Below are positions 23,864-37,300 of a DNA stretch of 64,000 bases, piece by piece. The DNA is taken from positions 1,524,893-1,588,892 of the forward strand of contig CM046352.1 of NCBI GenBank assembly GCA_025403435.1. The letters are read 5' to 3'. Position 1 is the stretch's first letter. Each line of letters begins with the position of its first letter. Below the pieces are notes generated by a model. That model ran no database searches, had not been told where the DNA came from, and saw nothing but the letters and a program-made list of their open reading frames with translations. A program made the position numbers and the translations under genes. Origin of the DNA: Artocarpus heterophyllus (Eukaryota; Streptophyta; Magnoliopsida; Rosales; Moraceae).

Positions 23864-26446
23864 CTACCACCATTGAGCTCTCTTGTCCATGTCTCTCCTG
23901 GCTTTAGGAGTGCCAGGGGCGAAGCGAGGGGTTTGTACTGGTTGTGTATCAGGGTCATATTTCTGAGCAGCAAGGTAACTTAAAGCTGTGACAACATCAG
24001 CTATCACCGGCCGCATATTAGGCTGCTCCTGAACACACATTGCTGCAATGGCAAGAGCTTGGTACAGGCCTCTTTCAGGATATTGACCTTGAAGCATTGG
24101 ATCAGCCATTTGCGAAAATTTCCTTCGGTCTTTAAACAAGGGCCGCGCCTGAAAGTAACTAATCGGGTCAGGTTGTTTCATCCACTAAAAATATAATATA
24201 TAATTTTCCATCTTCGGACTTGCTCTGACAAGAGATGTCCAAATCATAGTATAAAAAATTTCAGATTTAGACAACCTAAATTGGAACGAAAAAGGGGACA
24301 TAAGTGGGAATCTCTTACCCACGCAACCAAGTTCTGCTCTCCTGTGGCTCTTGAACTGTCAATTGCTTTCCTGCCCGTAATAATTTCCAAAAGAACTACC
24401 CCAAAACTATATACATCCGATTTCAACGTTAATTGACCTGTCATGGCATACTCAGGCGCACAATATCCGTAGGTGCCCATTACCCTTGTAGAGACATGAG
24501 TGTTATCCCCAACAGGTCCAAGTTTAGCCAAGCCAAAATCAGAGAGCTTTGGATGGTAGTCTTCACCGAGCAAAATATTGGAGCATTTCAGATCTCTGTA
24601 TATAACAGGAGGGCTAGCTTTGTCATGCAAATACTCCAATCCTTTAGCGGCCCCCGCAGCAATTTTCATCCTTGTGTTCCAGTCAAGTCGTTTCTTACCG
24701 GGTGAAATGTCTGCAAAAAAGAGCTTAGCAAGAACTAGCAAAAATGGATGAAAAGAAGGTTGAGAAGCAAATGGACTTCAATCCAAATGCGCATACCATG
24801 CAAATGGTCTTCCAAAGATCCCAATGACATATACTCATAAACAAGAAGCCTTTGATCTCCATCAGCACAATAACCAATCAGATTAACAAGGTTAGGGTGG
24901 TGAAGAAGACTTAACATTAAAACTTCGACGAGGAATTCCCTGTTTCCTTGCAGGCCATTACGATCAAGTTGCTTGATTGCTACAACCTACACATCACGCA
25001 ATAAAACTTTTGAAAATCCATGGCCAGAGCTTAGATTACAAAATAATCTTTTGTGGACAAACCAGAAACTTATAATTCAGAACTTTCAGCCGCTCATAGT
25101 TTCATTTATTCTAGCACAAGCATTATAAACATTATATGGCTGACCAACCTGATTAGTACTTTCTAAACGCCCTTTATATACTCGACCAAAACCTCCCTCA
25201 CCTAACAGACATTCCACCCTGAAATTTCTAGTCGCAGCTGCCAACTCACGGAATGTGAAAGTCTGTGCTGCAATGTGATCCGACCCCCCGTTTTTGGAAG
25301 CCTCCTTCTCGCTCAAGGATGAGTTCGTCTTACAACTACCTGAATTTATTAGGGGAAACAAATAACTAAGATAATAAAGAACTTGATGGGTGCCAAAGAA
25401 GGTTGGACTTGAAATCATAGCGAGGGAAAGTTGAACCGCAATTACCAGAACAAAATAACAAAAAATGGAAAAGTGAGTCTAAACACGAAAAATGGCTGCT
25501 GGGATTCTGCTTCAATAATGCAAAGCAAACAAAACTTAAACAGAAGCATTGAAACGACAAGAATTGTGCCTGAAAACTAAAAGATGCGCAGGTATTCTTG
25601 TCTACAAACATATGAGAGATGTAAAGCCCTACGAAAAGCCATCTTAACCATATAGAGCTTTACTCTCCTCAGATTAATGGTTCAAACTTCAAAGTTAGCA
25701 GGGTAAACCAACTGAGGTTCGACTACTAGATTCAAAAACTTTAGTAAAATGAAGATGCACATAAAAAATCAATGGCAAATAGGAAGAAGCATATATTCAA
25801 TAGTGGCAGAAAAATGAATATTATTATGAGTTTCATTTACTTGAACTATCACAGAGACTAAAATTCAATAGGGGACAAAAAAGAATTATGAAAAAAAATA
25901 AATGCTTAGAAGCAAAAACCATAATCAGAAATACCTCCAACCCAAATTCAAAACGCAAATGATATCGAATTTCAGAGATATCTCAAAAATATGCACAAAA
26001 ATTCCCAAAAGATGCTAAAGAACATTACATAAGGAAGTATTGAGCCATTTCTAAACAGACAAACAGAAACAAAAATAAACCAAACAACAGAATCATTCTC
26101 AATTATTTTCCTTTTTCCTTTCTTCCTCTCTTGAACCACAAACAAAAGAAACATACACAAAAATTTCTCAGTCTCCAATGAATACAGAACAAACCCAGAT
26201 TAGAAATAATCAACACTCATCATTTAACATAGAAACAGAACCATAACTCAAAAGGGGTATTACCAAAATCATACCTTGATATCAAGTTTCAAGCTTCCCA
26301 TATTTATAAAATTAAACAGAAAATAAAAGAAAGAAATTTTGAAGAGTACCTGAAGTGGGTTTGATCCGATCAACGCTGTGGTCCATCTTCTTCGTCTTCT
26401 TATTAGCTTTACTGTTGGATTTTCCAGAACAAGGAATCCAACCCAT
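23864..26446 (-). CDS. PBL7: Receptor-like cytoplasmic kinase, RLCK-VII family, PBL7-like
   Basis: Spliced CDS of five exons on the minus strand: 26446-26350, 25339-25149, 24986-24797, 24710-24319, 24148-23864. Phases agree; the product is 384 residues, near the known family size. It starts MGWIPC: Gly2 is a myristoylation site and Cys6 a possible palmitoylation site, so it likely sits at the plasma membrane. Kinase landmarks: glycine loop LGEGGFGRV (78-86), Lys101 in VVAIK, catalytic Asp199 in [11 protein letters not shown] (217-219) and APE (244-246). All are intact, so it should be active. The C-terminal tail ([18 protein letters not shown]) is short. PBL kinases relay signals from cell-surface receptors in immunity and brassinosteroid signalling (family knowledge). 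The PBL7/CDL1 assignment is by close resemblance of the kinase domain. Intron 1 is about 1 kb. Confidence 0.9.
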
Positions 26447-26599
26447 TTTTTTCTCGTCGTTTCTATTCTTTTCTGAGAGTCTACGAGAAGAAAAGCAGTT
26501 AATAATGTTGGGTTGAGGCAAAGATATCCGAAAAGAAGAGAATCAATCAATCAAACGATGCCTTCTCTTCAACCGAACCAATAGCAGAGCAGTCCCAAC

Positions 26600-29099
26600 A
26601 CGAGCCACACCAGTGATGGAGGGTAATTGTTTGTGCCAACTCCTATTGAAGAGTTAAAACATAAATAAATAAAGTATGGTCTCTATTTTATCTTCTTTTC
26701 TTTTGAGGGTACATTTTTATTCTTTTTCTGGTGCAATAGTTTAATATTTTGGAGAATTTTTGTAGAGTATGCCGACAAAAAAAAAAGTTTAAACTTTTCA
26801 ATTTAATATGATTTTATCAGGTTTATTAAATTATGGATTTTTTAATTTAACACGATTGTAAGTCCAATGAGGGACAGACTGCAATGAACTTTTTAATTTT
26901 TTTTAGACGGGTTTAGTAATTTCATTCCAACTAATAGATAAACTGTTACACGATAAAGTTTTTGTTTGTTATAATAAAACCATTTTAATTTTTAATTTTA
27001 ATTACCACGTCAAATGTATCTTATTTTGAAATTTTACGTAAAAATAGTTACACAAGCTGCAAATAATTGGAGCAAGGAAACGACGACGACGTTGCCCTTT
27101 AAAAATAAAAAATAAAAAAATTGGCTGATGATTACAAAACTGGCCGTCCGTTGACTACAAGCTGGAAATTAGAGTAAATTAGAAGATTCATCTTTTTTTT
27201 TAATTTATATTTTTTTAACCAAAAGGACTTAAATACTATTACATAATATATATTTGTCTAATTTTAAACTAAATTATTTATGATTAATTATATTTTTATA
27301 CCGTTTAAAAGAAGCATATTTCAAGCTTTCTCGTAAGTAAAATAAAAAAAATGCCACAGAACTGATCGTAATCAAAATGATCTAGAAGTTATTGTTGATT
27401 GTTGTTGGTGCACTTTTTTTTTATACAAGAAAAAAGAAAATGTCACCACTTTTGAGTAGAACTAAGCATGACTTAAACCCTCAATCTATGGTTTGGAGTC
27501 TCACAATTCAATTTTAATTCTTTTTTTAATATATTTTTTTGAAAATTAGTTTTTAAATATTAATGTTTTAAGTGATTAATACTAATGTTCCTATTACTGG
27601 CAATAGGGAGTAGCAGTCACGTTTGAACACTATAAAGTCCCTTCTGCAGACATTTTCAATTCTACCAAACCTAGGTTTGGGCAAAAGTTTTTTTTCCTTT
27701 TCGGTTAACCTTTTTCTGCGCCAATATTTTAGGTGTGACATTAACTAAAAACTCTGGGATAATATTTTTTGATAGTTAATTTGTTATTTGTTAATATTGA
27801 ATTTATTTATTTTTCAGTTTTGATTCTTAATCATAAAATTGACACGAATTTTGAAAATTTATCAAGAAATAATCATGTGATTATTGTTTATTGGCTTGAA
27901 TTTTTATATAAAAAGATATTTTCCCTTTGAGAACCTTAAAAAGATATTTTCCCTTTGAGAACCTTTTAAAATTTATTTATTTAACTTGCTGTTCATCTGA
28001 AACCAATCTAGTTTTCACCAGTATTGGTGTTATATATATATATTGAAATTCATTTATTTAACTTGCTGTTCATAATGTTTCTTCAGCGGGTATATAACTT
28101 CCACTTTGGGAGTTTTATAGATCAACAAGAACAAGATTTTCCTTCTTCTACACCCGTTCCTAATTACCTTTAGTTTCCCTAAATAACCTAAAATGGAGAC
28201 CGATCAAAACTAACCGTCAAACCGATCAAAAAAATACTGGTTTCAAGCTAAAAACTAACAACCATCAGTCCAAAAACCGACCATCCATATAAATTTAATG
28301 GTCGGTTATTGAAAGAGTTTTTTTTTTTGGGCTCGGCCAAAAACCAAACATCTAAGGATTCCATCTAACTTATATTTAATATATATTTATTATATATTGA
28401 TATTATGATTTATATTATATATATGTCAAATATGGTGATGTTACAACTTGTATAATGTTGGGTTTTAGGCTTTTTTTTTTACTCCAATAGATAAATGTTG
28501 GATTAAAAAAAGACCATGTTATTGCTCTTCAAATGTTGGATTACTAGCTGTATAATGGCTGTTTACTATGCCCAAGACCAACCGCCATAAACCGACGAAC
28601 ATCGGTTGGCATTTAGTTCGCCTTTCTCAAAATCGACTGCCATTAGTCGAAAATCAATCGACTCAAAACCGAAGATTTTCAAGCAATGAATACCCCTACC
28701 ATCTTTATCTTCTAAAAAATAAATAAACAAACAAAAAAGACCAAGATTGCCCTAGACGATGGTTAACACGAGTCATAAGCAAGAAGACTGTGAAAATTTT
28801 ATCTCATTGGACCTACCACACAACAGATTTTAAAGTATATAAGGTCAATTGTCAAATTTTTTGTTTATGGATTGATTTGCCAAACATGAGACGTTCAAAA
28901 AACGTTTATGTAAATAAGCCAAAAAAATAAGACTGTTGGACCATTTCTTTCAAAAATATGGCCAAAACGGGTTATTTGTCTAATATTCCCCTTTTTATTA
29001 GGATTATTTTGCTATTTTATTTTTGCCTCCTTATTTCCCTCCTTTTAATTCACATCAAGTACTGATATTATGTTTGGTAGGAGAGAGAGGTGGAATGAA
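26600..29099. other. AT-rich intergenic spacer without a gene
   Basis: No coding region is supported on either strand. About 28190-28690 is richer in CCGA/CGGTT words in both orientations and may be an old transposon remnant, but no terminal repeats could be fixed. Confidence 0.45.
27911..27964. repeat. 27-bp tandem duplication
   Basis: Two adjacent copies of AAAAGATATTTTCCCTTTGA followed by GAACCTT. A separate word, ATTTATTTAACTTGCTGTTC, occurs at about 27976 and again at about 28052. Confidence 0.75.
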
Positions 29100-29104
29100 G
29101 AATA

Positions 29105-31094
29105 TGTTAGACATGTATGCCCTAAGGAATAAAAATGTAGTAAGTTTTTGGAGACATTTTTATTAATAAAGAATTTATTCATTATTTATATACCAAATCT
29201 TGTCCTCTTTACATTCATATTTGTTGAATGTATGTTAAGCAAATAAAAGTCTGAGACTGTCGGTCTAAACCTTAAGAATTGGGCATATAATGAACGGATT
29301 ATGCGGAAGACATGGTTCTTAAGGTGATGGTTTAAATCATACGATCCGCAATCAAGGGAACAAAGTTGGACACTTTATTCATGCAAAGATTGTTATGTTT
29401 TCTATATTCCTTTTGGGAGATGGTTTGTCTTGACCATCGAAGGAGGACTCCGTGAATAGAAATATTGGCACATTGTCATAAGTGACAATGTGTTGGATCG
29501 GGACATAAAGTGAATTGATTTAGATTAATAATTCTATCTCGTTAAATCGATTAGCTTTAGACAATCATTTGTATTGTATCTTAATCCTGAGATGAATAGT
29601 GGGCTCGTTGTCTTGGCTTGTGTCTTTTGATGTACCAAAGGATGACACTCACATCTTAATAGTGGTATGCATGTCGGTACGTTGGAGGCATGACTCTTGA
29701 TGGCATAGACCTGTTATTCATAGATATGAAATCTATAGCTCCTTTTTAGGAGTAATGATATCATCTTATATGTGTTATCCTGTAATTGAAAAACTGGAGC
29801 GCTCAACCATTTGGATACATAGGTATAACCGAATGGTATACTGTCTTTGAATAGTAAGTTTTCTAATGGTGAGATAATGAAACGTAAGATAAAAATAATC
29901 GGGAAGGTAAGACAGAACTTATCCTTAAGCCGATTATGGATTATCATATGGGGATATGATACACTATGATATGTCATGGAGACTTAGCTATACGAGCTTC
30001 GTAATTCTATGTAGTTCAAGAGTGCAGCTCTATGCTTTTAGTGGAGTAGCGTTGGAGTTGATAATTATGAAATGTATATTTGGGATATTGAGTTTCATAA
30101 TTATCAGGAGCTTGAACTATATAGGTCCATTTGGTCCCCTTTGCTAGCTCACAACATCCTATAATGACACGGTGTGCTTTTTCAATAATTGGTGACTTGT
30201 GTCGGATTTATCAGATTGGTTAAAATTTGAAAAAATTAAATAATTCATGTCTGTTTATTGGTTGAGTTAATTTTGTAAGAAATTAATTCAAGATAAACTT
30301 ATTGAATTATTGGGATCAGATAATTCTTGTTTGTTTATCGGTTGATTTAATTTTGGATAAATTAGATCAAGATAAACTTGTAGAATTATTGAGAATTGAT
30401 TTATTTACTTAGAGATTATCTAGATAAAGTTGTTTTGATCAGATAACTTCTCTATTGGGTTATTTGAATTAAAACTGAGACTTTATCCTATAGAATCTCA
30501 GGTGAAAAATAAAAGATTTGCAAGATTTTTTATTCGACAGTTTGGCCTGTCGATGGACGTGTTCGGCCTGCCGATCAGCGAAGGCTAAGATTACGTGTTT
30601 CCACGCGGATCTTATCAGATATTGATTTGAATTTGATTCTGATCCGAATTTTGAGACCTAATCTGATGAGGACTGACCCTAGGACCAACCTCTATAAATA
30701 GAGAGTGATTCTCACAAGTTACTTAGATCAATTGAGAGATTAAGAGTGATACTCTGCTAAGTGAGAATCGAAAAAATCCCTGAGAGCTTTTGTTCATAAA
30801 TCACAAACACTTGCTTTAGGTTCTCTCGATTGGTTAGAAGGAGAGTCACCGGTGGAAGAGCTGTACGTGTGAGCCCACACTCATTCCGGTCGTGGATAGA
30901 GAATAGCAAAGAAGACCAGTTGGTTGAGGCTCTTCTGGAACGTTATTTCTCTTCACTGATTGCGGAGGTTCTTCAGCATACAAAGGTTAGTAAGATCTAG
31001 TTAATTTATGCATATAGCATGTCAAACTTGTGTTTTGAAAATTACTCTGATGGAAAAAAATTTTAAAATTTCGCTGCACACTATTTTTTCAATA
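29105..31094 (+). repeat. 5' LTR of element B
   Basis: It starts TGTTAGACATGTATGCCC and ends before the primer binding site. The terminal CA has decayed to TA. It includes a TATAAATA box near 30702 (CTCTATAAATAGAGAG) and a weak pair of GGCCTG-CCGA palindrome relics at about 30538-30582. Confidence 0.88.
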
Positions 31095-31096
31095 AT

Positions 31097-31108
31097 TGGT
31101 ATCAAAGC
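31097..31108 (+). other. Primer binding site of element B
   Basis: TGGTATCAAAGC, 2 bp after the LTR. It matches the 3' end of initiator tRNA-Met with one decayed base compared with element A. Confidence 0.75.
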
Positions 31109-31586
31109 CATGGTTTTTACATAAATTTACGAGTTTGTGATCATGTTATATGCATAAATTTTGTGATCTTAATCTCCCCTATGCTTGAATTGAATTTAAT
31201 AGAGAGTTGGCGCTCTAGGTTTCTATAAATTATATATGTTGTCATGGATTATGTGGTGAATATTTATTAATTAATTATGGTTGATTAAATCGTTGTTTAA
31301 TTATTAATTAATTAATTTATACTGGTTATGGTTCCTTAAAGGTTAGAATGTGTATCTAAGTTTTTTATGTAATTAGTTGATGGATTATCATCTCCATCTG
31401 AGAATTATTATTTTTTTTAATTTGTAAAAATTTTGTAATTAAATAATTATTCGGAGAAGACGGATCTAGAAGATTGATGATGATGCTCCTAGGTATTTCC
31501 TGAGTCTCTAATTTTATATGTTTGAATTGTTGAAAATAAAATTGATAAATTGCTTTAAAATTGTATTTTCTGGAATTGAGATTTCT

Positions 31587-31799
31587 GCTCGGTCGGTATG
31601 CCGAACATCACAATTCGGCAGGCCGATGGTCACAAATCGGTAGACCGGACGTGTAGTTTGGTAGGCCGTTAATGGGGCAGAAATCGGATGGCTCTGCCGG
31701 CAGGCCAAACTTTCATGGGTTGGCAGGCCAATCTTCCTGATCGGCAAGTCAATAGAACATGAGAGGCAGGCCGATCTGGGTGATCGGCTTGCCGATCGA
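31587..31799 (+). repeat. Decayed palindrome cluster in the B leader
   Basis: About nine degenerate copies of TTCGGCAGGCCGAA spaced about 20-30 bp apart, many with CpG losses (e.g. TTTGGTAGGCCG, GTTGGCAGGCC). It is the counterpart of the better-preserved cluster at 39312-39500 in element A. Confidence 0.7.
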
Positions 31800-32344
31800 G
31801 AGCTGAAAAATTTTCAGAAAATGTGCAGTTTTAATTTTATTTTTGAGACAATTCTGAGAAAACATTAAATTTGGATATGACCGGAAATAAGAAGTATTAG
31901 TATCATACAAGATTGAACATTTAAAGATGAATTACATGAAGAAGGATACAACTTGAGGATTCAAGGATGAAGAATCGATAATATGTCTCGATTATTCTCT
32001 TGTAATCTTAGTTTTCTATTCTCTAGGGTGGAGCAATAATATTACGGTTGTTGTTATTTGCTTGTAGCTTTGCTTGATTGCTTTGCTTGTCTGCATTATA
32101 ATATGATTTGCCATGTATATTGATAACATGTCATATAGAATAGGGAGTGCCGCTCATATTAAAATTATTCATGCATATTCTTAAAGTAAAACCTTGATTT
32201 CAAAAGATTGAGTGGGAGAAGGTTTTCAAAGAGAGAACCTAAGGCCTCCATCATTGGTCCATGGGCAGAACATGGTGGTCCCGACCCCTAGGAAGGGATT
32301 TCTATCATGTACCAAATTAGATCTCTGAAAAGATAAGGTATTTT

Positions 32345-34378
32345 TGTTGGAAACAAAGTGCGCAGCGGAATTTTTTTAAAAATTTTCATCAGAGTATTTT
32401 CCAAAATACAAGTATGACATGTTATATGTATAAATTAAACAGATCTTACTAACCTCAGTGTGCCGAAGAACCTCCGCGACCTGTGTAGAGAAGTAACGTT
32501 CCAGAAGAGCCTCAACCAACTGGTCTTCTTTGCTATTCTCTATCCACAACCGGAGTGAGTGTGGGCTCACACGTACAGCTCTTCCACCGGTGACTCTCCT
32601 TCCAACCAATAGAGAGAACCCAAAGCTAGTGTTCGTGATTTGTGAACAAAAGCTCTCAGGGAGTTTTCAGATGCTCACTAGAAGAGTATCACTCTTAATC
32701 TCTCAAATTGATCTGAGTAAATCATTAGACTCACTCCCTTTTTATACCTATTGGTCCTTGGGGTCAGTCCATATCAGATTAGGTCTCAAAAATCGAAATA
32801 GAATCAAGTTCGGATCAATATCTGATAAGATACGCGTGAAAAACGCGTAATCTTAGCTGTCGCGGTCGGCATGCCGAACTGTGAGATAGGCAGGCCGAAC
32901 TTGCCAGTTCGGCAGGCCGAACTTTATGATCGGCAGGCCGAACTGCCGAGAAAAAATCTCCGCGAATCTTTTATTTTCCACCCGAGATTCTAAAGGATAA
33001 AGTCTCAGTTTTGATTCAAATAGCCCAATAGAAAAGATATCTGATCAAAACAAACTCTATCAAGATAATCTCTAAGAAAATAAATCAATTCAAATAATTC
33101 TACAAGTTTATCTTGTTCTAATTGTCCAAAATTAAAACAACCGATAAACAGACAAGAATTATCCGAACGCCATAATTCAACAAGTTCATCTTGAACTAAT
33201 TTCTTACAAAATTAATTCAACCGATAAACAGACATGAATTATTTGATTCTTATAAATTTTAAACCAATCTGATAAATCCGACATAAGTCACCAATTATTG
33301 GAAAAGCACGCCGTGTCGTTACAGGATTTTGTGAGCTAGCAAAGGGGACCAAAATGGACCTATAAAGTTCAAGCTCATGATAATTATGAAACTCAATATC
33401 CCAGATATACATTTCACAATTATCAACTCCAACGCTACTCCACTAAAAGCTTGGAACTGCACTCTCGAACTTTACAGAATTACGAAGCTCATGTAGCTAA
33501 GTCTCCATGACATATCATAGTGTATCGCATCCCCATATGATCATCCATAATCGGCTTAAGGACAAGTTCTGTCTTACCTTCCCGATTATTTTTATCTTAC
33601 GTTCCATTGTCTCACCATTAGAAAACTTACCATCCAAAGATAGTATACCATTCGGTTACACCTATGTATCCAAATGGTTGAGCGCTCCAGTTTTCCAATT
33701 ACAGGACAACGCATATAAGAGGATATCATTACTCCTAAAGAGGAGCTATGGATTCCATATCTATGAATAACAAGTCTACGCTATCAAGAGTCATGCCTCC
33801 AACGTACCGGCATGCATGCCACTATAGAGATGTGGGAGTCACCCATTGGTACATCAAAAGACACAAGTCGAGACAACGGGCCCATTATTCATCTCAGGAT
33901 TAAGATACAATACAAACGACTGTCTAAAGTGAATCGATTTGCCAAGACAGAATTATTAATCCAAATCAATTCACTTTATGTCCCGATCCAACACATCGTC
34001 ACCTATGACAACGCGCCAATGTTTCTATTCACGGAGTCCAACTCCGATGGCCAAGACAAACCATCTCCCAAAAGGGATATAGACAACATAACAATCTTTA
34101 CATGAATAAAGCGCCCAACTTTATTCCCTCGATTGCGGATCATATATTTTAGACCATCACCTTAAGAGTCGTGTCTACCGCATAATCATCCCATCATATG
34201 CCCAACTCTTAAGGTTTAGACTGACAGTCTCAGACTACTGTTTGCTTATCATACATTCAACGAATATGAACGTAAAGAGGACAATATTTGGTATATATAA
34301 ATGAATAAATTCTTTATTGATAAAAATGTCTCCAAAAACGTATTACATTTTTACTCCTTAGAGCATACATGTCTAACA
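32345..34378 (-). repeat. 3' LTR of element A
   Basis: On the minus strand it begins TGTTAGACATGTATGCTC and ends TTTGTTTCCAACA. It carries a cluster of TCGGCAGGCCGAAC palindromes at 32864-32952. Short open frames inside (e.g. 33507-33770, 33812-34105) recur in the other LTR only because the LTRs are nearly identical. Confidence 0.93.
32864..32952. repeat. Palindrome cluster in the A 3' LTR
   Basis: Four to five copies of the TTCGGC-AG-GCCGAA type motif (first copy GTCGGCATGCCGAAC), about 20 bp apart. The AG spacer reads on the plus strand, i.e. antisense to element A, opposite to the leader cluster of the same element. Confidence 0.8.
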
Positions 34379-34390
34379 ATCTCCCACTTG
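34379..34390 (-). other. Polypurine tract of element A
   Basis: On the minus strand CAAGTGGGAGAT lies directly before the 3' LTR; it is the presumed plus-strand DNA primer site. The same tract occurs in element B at about 55454-55465. Confidence 0.75.
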
Positions 34391-34392
34391 CA

Positions 34393-37300
34393 CTAAGTGA
34401 GTAAATACTGCAAATTTCGCATCCCCATAGCTTCCACATGCCTTTCGAAGACTCTCCCAGAAAGTGTCTTCGTAAATGGATCAGCTAAATTGTCCTCTGA
34501 CGCGATCTTGCACACCGTGACATGCCCGCTCTCAACGAAGTCCTTTATCACATGATACTTCCGATCAATATGCTTACTCTTCTTGTGAAATCTTGGTTCC
34601 TTAGCATTAGCTACCGCCGCACTGTTATCACAGTACAGTGATACCGCTTTATCCATACCAGGAACTACCTCAAGATCCCCAAGGAACTTGCGGAGCCACA
34701 CTGCTTCTTTCGAAGCATCACTAGCCGCCACATACTCGGCCTCCATCGTTGAATCCGAAGTGCAATCTTGCTTCGCACTTCTCCAACTGATGGCACCGCC
34801 ACCCAGAGTAAACACAAACCCTGAAGTCGATTTCCTAGAATCCAGGCAGGATTGAAAATCCGAATCAGTGTATCCTAGAGGAGTTAAATCCTCACCCGAA
34901 TACACAAGCATATACCCTCGAGTCCTTCTCAGGTACTTGAAAATATGCTTTACCGCAACCCAATGGTTCGGTCCTGGATCCGCCTGAAATCGACTCACAA
35001 TCCCGACCGCATAGCTAATATCCGGTCGAGTGCAAAGCATGGCATACATGAGACTACCCACTGCCGAAGCATAAGGCACCTTCTTCATGTATTCTCTTTC
35101 TTCATAAGACTTTGGAGAGTCTTTCTTAGAAAGAGTAATTCCAGACCTAGATGGTTGCCCACCTTTCTTGGAATCCTGCATTGCAAACCTCCTGAGAATT
35201 TTATCTATGTAGCCGGCCTGTGACAAAGCTATCATTTTGTTCTTCCTATCCCGCAAGATCTGGATACCGAGAACAAAATTAGCCTCACCCAAGTCCTTCA
35301 TGTCAAACTGCTTGGTCAACCATAATTTGACCGATGACAACGCCCCAACGTCATTGCCAATTAGCAGAATGTCATCTACATAGAGTAGTAGAAAAACCAC
35401 CTTCCCATTCTTAATGTGTTTGTAAACACATGGTTCATCCACATTTTGTGAGAACCCATAAGTCTTGATCACTTGATCAAATCTTATGTTCCAAGAACGA
35501 GAAGCCTGCTTAAGTCCATAAATAGACTTTAGCAACTTACAAACCTTACCCTCTTGACCCGCGACCTTGAACCCGTCTGGTTGTTCCATATAAATGGACT
35601 CATCAAGATAGCCATTTAGAAAAGCCGTCTTGACATCCATCTGCCAAATCTCGTAGTCGAGAGCGGCAGCTATGGACAAGAGAATCCGGATGGACTTAAG
35701 CATGGCTACAGGCGAAAAGGTTTCCTCATAATCGATTCCTTCCTTTTGCGTATAACCCTTAGCTACCAGTCTAGCCTTAAAGGTTTCGACCTTTCCATCC
35801 ACTCCTCTTTTCCTCTTGTAGATCCACTTACACCCTATGGGTTTTACCCCTTCGGGAAGATCCACAAGCTCCCAGACCCGATTAGTCTTCATAGACTTCA
35901 TCTCAATGTTCATGGCCTCTGTCCAGAGTCTTGAATCAACATCCTCCATAGCTTCTGCGTAAGTATAAGGATCCCTGTCTTGTTCATCCGGTTCAGCCAA
36001 AAAGACCTCCCCATTGAACATATACCTCTCAGGTTGACGCCCGATCCTCCCACTACGCCGAAGCCCCTGTGGTTGTTGTTCAGGTTTGTTTGGTTTTTCT
36101 ACACCGATCGGAATGGTTTCGTTCGGAACCTCCGGAGTAAACGGATTACCCCTCAACTCCTCAAGCACCACTTTGCTTTGAGGTTTAAAGTCGTTCATGT
36201 AACTCTCCTCAAGGAAAGTTGCATTAGTTGAAACCACGACTTTATTTTCCTTTGGGTTATAAAAATAACCCCCTTTAGTCCCTTTTGGATATCCTACAAA
36301 CACGCAAACTTCTGAACGTGCTTCCAACTTATTCGGATCCTTAAACAGGACATGAGCTGGACATCCCCATATGCGAATATGGTTTAAGGATGTCTTCCGT
36401 CTTGTCCACAACTCGTGAGGAGTTTTAGGGACCGATTTTGAAGGCACATTGTTCAAAAGATAACATGCGGTTTGTAGTGCATATCCCCAAAAGGATAAAG
36501 GCAATGATGAATAACTCATCATGGACCGAATCATGTCCAACAAAGTCCTATTCCTTCTCTCCGCTACGCCATTCTGCTGCGGAGTGCCCGGCGCAGTCAA
36601 ATGGGATAAAATCCCATTCTCTAACAAGTGTCCCAAGAACTCATCAGAAAGGTATTCCCCACCTCGATCAGATCGAAGTGCCTTCATGGGTCTACCCAAT
36701 TGCTTTTCCACTTCAGCCCGAAACTCCCTGAACTTATCATAAGTTTCGCTTTTGTGGTGCATTAGGTACACATACCCATATCTTGAGTAATCGTCAATAA
36801 AAGTGACGAAGTACTCATACCCTCCTCGTGCCCGGATGTTCATCGGTCCGCAAACATCACTATGCACAAGTTCTAGAACCCCTTCGGCCCTATTGCCCTT
36901 AGACCCGTATGGTCTTTTGGTCATTTTACCCTCCAAACAAGACTCACATTGAGGTATAGATTCCACCTTTAAGTGACTTAAAGGTCCATCCCTTACCAAC
37001 CTTTGAATCCTATTCAGGTTAATATGGCCAAGGCGCAAATGCCAAAGATAAGTCTTATTAGAGTGAGAAGTTTTAAGTCTTTTTGAGTCATTATCATTTA
37101 TCTCAGCATTAAGCAACAAGTCCATCTTAGGTTTGATAAAATATAGATTATTTTGCATCCATCCAGAACAGATAAAAGATTTGTTTTTACGAATCACCAC
37201 TTTTTCATTAAAAGATACCACGTAGGAGTCTTTAAATAAAGAAGATACAGAAATTAAATTCCTTTTAAATTTAGGAACATAAAAACAATCTCGCAAAATT

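Noticed and set aside
33812..34105. 97-codon frame in the A LTR, repeated at 41476-41769
   Set aside because: Conserved only through near-identical LTRs; not coding-like, with no recognisable domain.
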